Below are positions 56,901-64,000 of a stretch of DNA of 64,000 nucleotides, in pieces. The stretch is from contig NC_092660.1 of assembly GCF_032118995.1 (NCBI RefSeq), forward strand, positions 1,689,501-1,753,500, given 5' to 3'. A model generated the notes under the pieces. The model was not told where the DNA came from and did not search any database. It was given only the letters and a program-made list of their open reading frames with translations. A program made the translations under genes and the position numbers. Each line of letters begins with the position of its first letter. The stretch's first letter is position 1. The stretch comes from Asterias amurensis. Its lineage: Eukaryota > Echinodermata > Asteroidea > Forcipulatida > Asteriidae.

Positions 56901-57673
56901 ATCTTTGGTCATTTCCTTCTGGTAGTTTTCAATAAAAACCGAATCCAACAAAACTCTGAAAAATAAATGTTGTAACTTTGATCGCTGGCTCATTGTTTTG
57001 GATCAAAAGCACAAAGTTTACGTTTTGCGGTTTGTGACAGTACTTTGATAATTTTTCAACTATTTTCAACGATTTTCAGTCAAGATCCAGATATAAATAT
57101 AAACAGAGAAGAAACATATCTAAGATTTGATGTAAGAATATGATAGGATGGTAGTATTGTTTGTGTTTGAAACACAGGGAACTCCAAAACGTTTACTGTG
57201 TTCACGACAACTCAAAATGATTTTGTGGTTTTTTGTTTGACAGTGACGGTGAGGGCGCTAGTGGATCATTCTGTGCTCTCCTTAACGTCATAGAGAGACT
57301 GAATATTGACAATGTGGTGGATGTCTTCCAAGAAGTCAAGAAACTCAGAGTCTCATGTCATAGATTGGTGCAGTCACAGGTAAGCTGAGTTTGATATCTC
57401 AAGGGTTGATACTGCTGTTATCATGCCGTGCATTTCAGCATATTTTTTTTTATATAGTAAATGCGTAAAGTCTTCATGAAAAAGTGTGCACAACATTTTG
57501 TGCAACCTGAATGAATGATTCTTCATTCAGAGGACTTGAAAATTAAGTTACAAATGAAAAACCAAATATTGCATTTTGTATTATCGTTTTATTTTGTTCA
57601 GGAGCAGTACGAGTTGATATACGAGGCCATACGGATGCATCTGGGCGCTGATGTCGTGTATGCAAACATGTAG
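38299..57673 (+). CDS. Receptor-type tyrosine phosphatase, Tie-like ectodomain (copy B)
   Basis: Coding exons: 38299-38395, 38664-38957, 40216-40467, 40624-40755, 41715-41861, 42639-42779, 44493-44630, 44929-44982, 45857-46171, 46255-46370, 46529-46736, 47085-47187, 47410-47644, 47932-47971, 48293-48389, 48777-48814, 49277-49614, 49756-49843, 50073-50149, 50620-50656, 50963-51060, 51533-51658, 51890-52041, 52487-52622, 53094-53243, 54004-54103, 54430-54506, 55691-55825, 56099-56215, 56750-56895, 57244-57379, 57602-57673. All are GT-AG and phase-consistent, giving 1463 residues plus stop. The domain order equals copy A: signal peptide, Ig, Ig, EGF-like x4, linker, FN3 x3, membrane helix, active PTP D1 (HCSTGIGRTG, Cys1107), dead D2. 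Exons 6-32 encode a protein with only two residue changes seen against copy A. Exons 1-5 are diverged. Confidence 0.9.
39053..40215 (+). repeat. 112-bp Ig2 half-exon satellite, copy B, interrupted
   Basis: Units begin after the acceptor-like TTGTAG or a variant at about 39126, 39238, 39350, 39992 and 40104, with a degenerate unit before them. The true Ig2 exon starts at 40216 in the same register. A fold-back element (39424-39955) has split the array. Each unit is the same half-exon plus acceptor as in copy A. Confidence 0.9.
39424..39955. mobile_element. Fold-back element inserted in the Ig2 satellite of copy B
   Basis: A strong palindrome spans about 39433-39600: ATTGACTGCTTCGAG pairs with the AAAGCAGTCAAT region, and ACTATGACTCCCGAGGTGAT pairs with ATCACCTCGGGAGTCATAGT. 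A second palindrome (CGGACTAGCGCA) lies at 39805-39860. Copy A lacks it, so it is specific to copy B or its 5' donor. Confidence 0.75.
40216..40467 (+). CDS. Copy B exon 3: second Ig-like domain
   Basis: Same 252-base phase 1-1 exon as 6383-6634, with ELRWRHNG and TGIYECF. It differs from A at about ten bases. As in A, the B-strand cysteine is absent. Confidence 0.85.
40624..44630 (+). CDS. Copy B exons 4-7: four EGF-like modules
   Basis: Exons 40624-40755, 41715-41861, 42639-42779 and 44493-44630. Module 1 differs from A only at silent sites. Module 2 has five clustered replacements (IRCSGNPTPAC against IPCSGRLHVAC). Modules 3 and 4 are identical to A. The change from diverged to identical falls in the intron before module 3. 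Confidence 0.85.
41279..41628. other. Copy B-specific insertion in intron 4
   Basis: About 350 bases between AATGTTT and TTTGTCTGAAC are missing in copy A (7433-7440). It contains 'gtgtccaatggctttaaaag', recalling the MITE family end, but it is otherwise unrecognised. No coding content. Confidence 0.55.
42037..42362. mobile_element. Full-length MITE in intron 5 of copy B
   Basis: Terminal inverted repeats GGAACACGTTGCCTTGGATC / GATCCAAGGCAACGTGTTCC continue through GAGTTGGTC and the sub-terminal AAAAGTAGAATACAATGATG / its complement. A candidate 6-base target duplication AGTACT flanks it (42031-42036, 42363-42368). The site in copy A is empty (near 7835). A deleted relative is at 27521-27633. 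Confidence 0.85.
42835..43221. mobile_element. MITE-like element, intron 6 of copy B
   Basis: The ortholog of 8318-8704, with no difference noticed between the two copies. Confidence 0.75.
44010..44305. mobile_element. Inverted-repeat element with CRE-like ends, copy B
   Basis: The ortholog of 9500-9795 with the same perfect 17-base ends. Confidence 0.55.
44929..48814 (+). CDS. Copy B exons 8-16: linker, three FN3 domains, membrane helix
   Basis: These exons match copy A exactly at protein level, except in exon 9 (45857-46171), where ERDSSRT replaces ARDPSRT. That change belongs to a tight cluster of six base differences (45847-45903) in a region otherwise almost free of differences. Exon 15 (48293-48389) carries the hydrophobic helix. 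Confidence 0.88.
49277..53243 (+). CDS. Copy B exons 17-25: juxtamembrane segment and PTP D1
   Basis: No amino-acid difference from copy A was seen. It includes KNRY, DYVNASYID, TWPDTALP and the P-loop HCSTGIGRTG (joined across 52041/52487). D1 should be active. Confidence 0.9.
53269..53691 (-). mobile_element. tRNA-derived SINE in the D1-D2 intron of copy B
   Basis: The ortholog of 18760-19185, with a tRNA-Ser-like head at the right, an (ATT)n tail at the left and a slightly shorter tail. Confidence 0.8.
54004..57673 (+). CDS. Copy B exons 26-32: PTP D2, catalytically dead
   Basis: Same protein as copy A; only silent changes were seen (exons 31 and 32). NWPVGGVP and QCIDGEGASGSF again lack the acid and the Arg. 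Both copies keep D2 open and conserved, so it is likely retained for a structural or regulatory role. Confidence 0.9.
54561..55495 (+). repeat. 61-bp minisatellite in intron 27 of copy B
   Basis: About 15 units, one fewer than copy A; the coordinate offset between the genes drops by exactly 61 across the array. Confidence 0.95.
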
Positions 57674-59561
57674 ACCCCCCCCCGCCCCGCCCCATCAACT
57701 TGTGGAAGCTGTTACCAAAACGATCAGTCAAGTAAAGATAGATAAGACGGTCAAACTAATTTTAATTGTTGTTATTTAACTGTCTTTTATGCAGACGGAA
57801 AGTGCTTTAATTTTTGTGAGGGTGGTAATTGTTTCGACCGACTTTGTTTGATAACTGAGGGTTTTTTCCGTGCTGATGGGCAACGGGTTCGATTGACAGA
57901 GAAAATCTTTCTGGTTAAGAGGATGTTACACAAACAGTTTTGAAAATGTTGCGAATTTACTTTTAGAGAGTTTTCCTCCATTTTTGTTTAGCCCACAGAT
58001 TGGAAAATGTATGCAAATGTTGCACTTTTCCTTTAAAATTTCTTTTAAATTTATAAATTTATTATTCTTTTATGACCGAGTCACATGTGCTTTTTTATGT
58101 TGCAGAAATTGGGGGAAAAAATCATAAAGTGACCGTATTTTCATTTTTAAAATGTGTCCGAACTGTATGACTCTTTTCCAGGTTGGTTGTTTGATATTGT
58201 GGTTAAAAAATGTGAACCAATTCATACGTACAAATCAAAGGTTTAGATATAGGACATCGAAGCAAGAGTCCGACCATAGTTTTGGGAAGAAAATATACTA
58301 TTTTTTAATCTTATAAATAGGTCATGCAATACTCAGACATTATTCAAACAATTTGTGAACTAACTACACCCATTTTATAGGGTTGGAAGTAAGAACTCAG
58401 CAATATTAGATAATTCTAAAAGTATACTTTGTTCATTTCCTGCTTTTATCCCCATTGAGAACCAATACCACAGACAATGTAAAATGAAAGTTATGCGATT
58501 CGTGTCGATCCTTGAGCAGCTATTTTATTTTATAGTAGTCATGCCTATTTTTTTTAGTACTTCTTATTATTAAAGTAGGTTATAATGCCATCAATGTATA
58601 ATACTGCAAATACAATTTGATAAGATCAACTGTAAGCCAAGAGTACTTGAAAGAAAGATATATAAACAGAATCTGAAATAACGTTAAGTTTACTTTATTT
58701 TATTATACTCAGACATAATTACATTTACTTTTTGTTTAAATAGTCAGAACTTTTCAGGAGTATAACAATGTACATATTATTAGTTTATGGTAATGTAACT
58801 TAATAAAATGCAGATGGATTTTCAGGAATGCTGTAGTAGACCATACAATATTATTTGCAAAGAGTCCGAACCTTTTGATGGATCGATCTATCAGTTGTTT
58901 AAGCAGTGCCATATTGCTTAATGCCAACCTTAGCCAAATTGCATGAAGCCAACAGCAGAAAATACTGCTAAGAACATTTTAAACAAAATATTGAAAGTCT
59001 CCCAGTGTCTTGAAAAGAAATTAAATATATTTGTTTGAACAATTAAAGATTTATTTGTTATTTTCAAAAGCCTTGAATTCGAGAACTCAGCTGAGGTCTC
59101 TCTTATTCAATTCAAATATTTTAGTGAGAAATTACTTTTTTTTTCTCAAAAAATATGTTAGTTCATAGGGGGCCGTTTTCTCACCATGTTTTATACTATC
59201 AACAACTCTCCATTCCTCATTACCAAGTAGGTTTTTATGCTCATAATTATTTTGAGTAATAACCCAAAGTGTCCAGTGCCTTTAACCATTTAATTCTTAT
59301 CTTATATAAATGTGGATAATTAAAACTAATATGTGAAAATTTAATTTCTTACATGTGGTAGAATGTTTTATTTATCGTGGAAATTTTGAGCCGTTATGAA
59401 GAATACTCCACTATTGGAATAAGAAGCTATTCTGACAGTAACATTTCTCAAATTCAAATTTTGGGGGCTACATAGTGAAATATTTCCACACAACCATATG
59501 GAGTGATAGTAATGTTTACATTTTTATGAATTTGTTTCAACAAAACCTCAACAAAATGGAG
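57674..59561 (+). other. 3' UTR and downstream flank of copy B
   Basis: Aligns with 23223-25126 and 1-1860. A small deletion (after 57736) removes 'aagtggtctactttataag'-type sequence found in the other two. The possible polyadenylation signal is AATAAA at 58802-58807. A decayed MITE-like element lies at 58960-59290. Confidence 0.6.
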
Positions 59562-59735
59562 TAGTTGGTATGACACAGACACTGCTCTATTATTGCAAGG
59601 GTCATGGGTTCCAATCCCACCCGAGTAATATGCCTGTGATTTTTCTCACAGGACTCGGGTAAGTACAGAGTATACAGTGCTAACAGACATCAGTGTATAT
59701 GGGTAAAAACCTAAAATGAATATGAAAATACAAAT
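59562..59735 (+). mobile_element. tRNA-derived SINE after copy B
   Basis: The ortholog of 25127-25300, with the same head and body. Confidence 0.65.
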
Positions 59736-60225
59736 TATATAGAATTAAAGGTACATGGACACAAATTCAAGGAAACAAGATAACCCTGACACTCATGGAC
59801 GACCCCAGTATGATGAGCAGCTGACCGAGAGTATCAAGATTATCATATTCAAGAAACTGGTTACCAAACAAAACTGTTTTGACACGATCACAAATTTGTT
59901 TTATACCAAAGTTGAGAGTCTGCGTATGTCAGAGTTTAATTTCTGTCTGAAAGAAGGATAAATGATGCGGTTAATCAGAAATACATGTTTTCAAGTCACA
60001 TTCCAAAAACTAGTACAAATAAGAAAACTGTAAACAATGTAAACATAGAGGCCTACTGCCACGTTGCAATAATTCAAGAAATGATTTTTGAATAACTTGG
60101 TGTATCTCAACATGTGCATAAAACAATAACCCTGTGAACATTTGAGCTCACCAAGTGAGAATACTGGTCTTTGACAATATTACCAAAGTTGTCCAGTGTC
60201 TTTAAAAAGCCTTATTGATTAAACT

Positions 60226-60591
60226 TTAAAGACACTGGACACTATTGGTAATTGTCTCAGACCAGTCTTTTCACTTGGTGTATCTCAACATGATTATGCA
60301 TAAATAACAAACTTGTGAAAATTTGAACTCAATTGGTCGTCAAAGTTGCGAGAAAATAATGGAAGAAGAAAACACCCTTGACGTACAAGTTGTATGCTTT
60401 CTTTCAGATGCCTTGAATTGAGACCTCAGCCGAGGTCTCGAATTCAATTAAAATATTATACTTCTTTTCTCCAAAACTATGTTTCTCACAATGTTTTTCA
60501 TTATCAACAGCTCTCCATTGCTCACTACCAAGTAAGTTTTTATGCTTACAATTATTTTGATTAATTACCAATAGTGTTCAGTGTCTTTAAA
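60226..60591. mobile_element. MITE-like inverted-repeat element after copy B
   Basis: The ortholog of 25791-26155. Confidence 0.75.
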
Positions 60592-60593
60592 TG

Positions 60594-60716
60594 AGCTAAG
60601 GGTCTTTTCCAAACCTCGTCATGGGCTCTGGCTGCGGCTTGCCAGCTCTGTTTGAGTTAGCTCAAGCCTGAAGCCAAAGCCGGAGCCCAAGCCGAGGTTT
60701 GGAAAAGGCCCTTAGC
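60594..60716. repeat. Fold-back repeat after copy B
   Basis: The ortholog of 26160-26282. Confidence 0.75.
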
Positions 60717-60979
60717 TTTGAATGACACCGTACAGTCAAAAGGGCGCCCTCATGGTCCAGCTGAGTTCACTTGAATACTTCGCCTTGTGTGCAGAATCAT
60801 CTGGCTAGACTCGTTGCAGTCCTCCTTCAGCTGGTTGCACAGTCCAAAAAGTTCTTCAGCATCTGCATCAAAGTGTCGCAAAAACTGTGGGAGAGAATTT
60901 TTAATTTTTAAATACAAACAAACCATTGTTATGAATTTGTTAAGGGCTCCTAGGCACTGGCCAGGTTGGGTAATAGTTT

Positions 60980-61315
60980 AAAACCAGTGTTTTCACTTGG
61001 TGTTGTCAAACATTTTGCATAAAAATAACAATAATCTGCAACAATTTGGGCTCAGTTGGTCATCAAAGCAAAAACACCCATGCTGCACAAATTTTGATTG
61101 CTTACAGATTTCTGAGAAAGCAGAAGGCCTCTGAGAAAGCAGAAGGCCTGAAGTCTTTCTCAGATTCAAATATTTTAGTGAGAAGTAGAAACTACCTCTT
61201 TCGCAAAAACTTTTACTTCAGAGGGAGTTATTTCTCATGTTGTATACTTTCAAAAGCTCTCAATTGCTTGTATCACCATTAATTTTGTGTTATGCTCGTA
61301 TACATTTTGATTATA
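60980..61315. mobile_element. Degenerate MITE-like element after copy B
   Basis: The ortholog of 26540-26880. Confidence 0.5.
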
Positions 61316-61963
61316 AATAGACCATGTGAGCTATGTTTACAATAAGTGTGGCCTTGTTCATTCTTTGGCTAGTCCTGGCAGGCAAGAAACTGCACTGGTC
61401 ATATGGGAAAGTTGAAATTTTGTGCCATAATTTCCACATATAAATCCAAGAGTTATAAAAGTAAACCTGGACAAGTTTTGAGATGTGCCCCTTTTTATCA
61501 TATCAAAAGTTGATGAAAATTGGACAGTGCAGTCTCCATAAAATACAAGATTTTATGTTTCCTTCCATTGGGCTGTGTACCGTGCCTGCAGGAAGCCTAT
61601 GCTTGGTAGTGGCTCTTTTGTAAACATTTCAGATAAATTATCCTAAGGAATAGTCAAGAGAGACTGTCTTCCAACCCAGATCACAAAAATCCTTCATCTG
61701 CAAGCATGACGCAGTCAAACAGCACTTCTGACAAATTTTACAGAGCAGTGATTTGTTTAGCCGTTGTTCTTCTTCGTTAAAAAATGAAGCTCCAGTTTTA
61801 ATGAAGACGCCACATATTGGATGGCTGTTTTTTTTTTTAAGAATGAAAACTAAACTAAGAATGAATGTGCATTCAAAGTTTGAAGATTTCAACCTTCAAT
61901 GGTGATTGATTTGGGGTCCCCTTCATCTCTTACCAAAACTTGGAGATAAATTTCAAAGAAAAT

Positions 61964-62076
61964 GTTAAAGGGACACGTTGCCTTTGATTGGGCGAGTTGG
62001 TCGTTTCATAACAAACAGGTTTCAAACGCTTATCAACGACCAACTCAAACAAATCCAAAGCAACGTGTCCCTTAAC
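61964..62076. mobile_element. Short fold-back MITE after copy B
   Basis: The ortholog of 27521-27633. Confidence 0.7.
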
Positions 62077-62813
62077 AAATCTTTTGAAAGTTTCTTACCA
62101 TGCGGTCTGTTGTTGACTTGTTGATGTTTCCTTCACCATGCCTGTTGCAACAACTCCAGCTGTAGGCTACTCACCACTGCATACAAGACTCGACTGAAAA
62201 TAAAGAAAACAAAACTAGGGGTGAGAGTCATTGCCATCAAAAAGGCCTGAAACTGGGTTACAAATTCTAAGGTTTGTTTGAAATGACGGCATTTCCACCT
62301 TTTGGTAAACCAATGAGTTATAGATTTAGAGGAGCTTTTTGAACAGTGTCCGCAGCACTAGAGAATTAGATCAAACAGCAGGATTTCTTTATAATGGAAA
62401 AAATACTGTCTGGTTTTCTTCACTAGGTCAACATAAAAAGTCTGAATTCAAATAAAAGACTGAGAATCTCATCCTAGACCAGCTCTCGACCATTTAATGG
62501 TTACTCTGCATTGATAGTTCTAAGACAAGCTGAACATTGTTTCAAGAATGAGCCATTGTTCTTATTTGCAGAAACACACATGATACATTTATCTCTTATA
62601 ATTTATTTTGATGATGGCTTACTCGCTGGTAGATTGGTTGTAAGTCATGGGTTTAATGACTCGCAAATAGTAAACAAACAAAAAATTGCTGATAATGTAA
62701 CCATAAAAGTAGACTTTATGTTCTAATCCAACATTATTGAGGTTCTTTTCGAGATGTTCAAAAATTACTGTATATTTCTCAAAGCTTTTTTGTTCAAATT
62801 AACTGGAAAGATC

Positions 62814-62848
62814 CTTTGTTTGTTTGTTTGTTTGTTTGTTTGTTTGTA
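62814..62848 (+). repeat. (TTTG)n microsatellite after copy B
   Basis: A shorter allele of the tract at 28372-28428. Confidence 0.9.
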
Positions 62849-63032
62849 TGAATGATCTTTCCATCAAGGAAACTCAGCAAACTCTCACAAAGGGATATAA
62901 ACACCAATCTGGCAACAACCATTCTCTCATACAAACATTGGTTTAATGTCTATGAATTTTGAGTTGCACAAATCAAGAAATTGTGATTTATCAGTAACTA
63001 GACGACAATATTTATTCTAGTCATTGTGAAAT

Positions 63033-63219
63033 TGGTTGTTAGCATGGGGATTCGAACCCACAACCTCGTGATTGCAAGTCCTGCAGTCTAACCACTGGAC
63101 CCCGGTGACGACAATACTTATTCTAGTCATTGTGAAATCAGTGGTTAGCCTGATAGGATTCGAACCCACAACCTCGTGATTACAAGTCCTGCAGTCTAAC
63201 CACTTGACCACGGTGACCA
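63033..63219 (-). repeat. Tandem tRNA-like pair after copy B
   Basis: The ortholog of 28615-28800; both B-box-like cores are intact. Confidence 0.55.
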
Positions 63220-63809
63220 GAAAGACTATCATGCAGTGGTCAAATCAAGTCAAGTTACATTAAGATTACCTTGATACCAAAACTGTCACCAGCTACTTGT
63301 TCCAGAGTTGTCAGCAATGCGCACAATCACCTCTTGCCACATTCTCTTCAGAAGAATGGACTGTGAAAAACAAAAGCAGATTAAATAGCCTGTGGAGTGA
63401 AAGTTAGGAGCTGCGGAGGAAAAGTTAGTGGCTGTGGAGGGAATCGTTAGTTTGCTTTTAAACTTACCCAATACTTAACCTTCTGATAAATCATTACTTA
63501 AAAACTGATTGGTCGTTTGCTCTTGTTCTGTCTTCATTGTCATATGAACTTGCGGGAAGATCACCTTGGCTGAAGATGTGAAGACTAGCTCGCCATGTTC
63601 AGAACAAACTGCATAGCTGGAAGAAAAACATTAAAAACAATGTTAGCGTTTGACACAATAGTAAGCTTAAGTGGGGTTCTGATACCTTACCAAACTGTTC
63701 TCGTCGGTGTCCAAGAGATGCTACCATCAAGGCACAATAACTTCTGTAGGAAAAACAAAAACAAAGTTAAAGCCAGTCGATTAAACGTAAAAAGCTGCAG
63801 GTGGAGGGA

Positions 63810-64000
63810 AAGGTTGTTAGAAGCTGTGGAGATAAAAGGTTGTTAGAAGCTGTGGAGTTAAACGGTTGTTAGAAGCTGTGGAGTTAAACGGTTGTTAGAA
63901 GCTGTGGAGTTAAACGGTTGTTAGAAGCTGTGGAGTTAAACGGTTGTTAGAAGCTGTGGAGTTAAACGGTTGTTAGAAGCTGTGGAGATAAAAGGTTGTT
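63810..64000 (+). repeat. 25-26-bp minisatellite at the window end
   Basis: GGTTGTTAGAAGCTGTGGAG units, mainly of the TTAAAC type, continue to the last base. Compare 29390-29530. Confidence 0.9.

Overview
This is intron-rich eukaryotic DNA, about 60% A+T, with GT-AG introns, tRNA-derived SINEs, many short inverted-repeat (MITE-like) elements and metazoan receptor domains. The repeats and the receptor type suggest an echinoderm, possibly a sea star. That assignment is an inference from repeat style, not a search result.

The window is a slice of a tandem array of large receptor genes, all on the + strand. Bases 1-1860 match the sequence just 3' of the two complete genes, so base 1 lies about 50 bases after the stop codon of a further upstream copy (copy 0). 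Copy A (coding 4720-23222) and copy B (coding 38299-57673) are both intact in my reconstruction. Each has 32 coding exons whose phases join without a stop, giving 1468 and 1463 residues. The spacer after copy B repeats the spacer after copy A up to the window end, so the array may continue.

Each gene predicts a type I membrane protein: signal peptide, two Ig-like domains, four EGF-like modules, a short Cys linker, three fibronectin III domains, one transmembrane helix, an Ala/Pro/Lys-rich juxtamembrane exon, a tyrosine phosphatase domain with all key catalytic residues (D1), and a second phosphatase domain that has lost them (D2). The Ig-EGF-FN3 ectodomain follows the layout of Tie receptor kinases, yet the cytoplasmic part is a receptor phosphatase.

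The two genes are mosaics. From exon 6 onward they are nearly identical, introns included, with only two amino-acid differences seen in exons 6-32. Exons 1-5 and their introns are clearly diverged, and the first Ig domain matches at only about half its residues. This looks like a homogenised signalling body carrying a variable membrane-distal head. Intron 2 of both genes holds a 112-bp satellite made of copies of the 5' half of the Ig2 exon with its splice acceptor.

The A-B spacer (23.2-38.3 kb) and the sequence after B are mostly SINEs, MITE-like elements, fold-back repeats, a tRNA-like tandem pair and microsatellites. A few exon-like islands on the minus strand could not be assigned to a family. 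The copy 0-A spacer lacks about 10.5 kb that is present in the A-B spacer.
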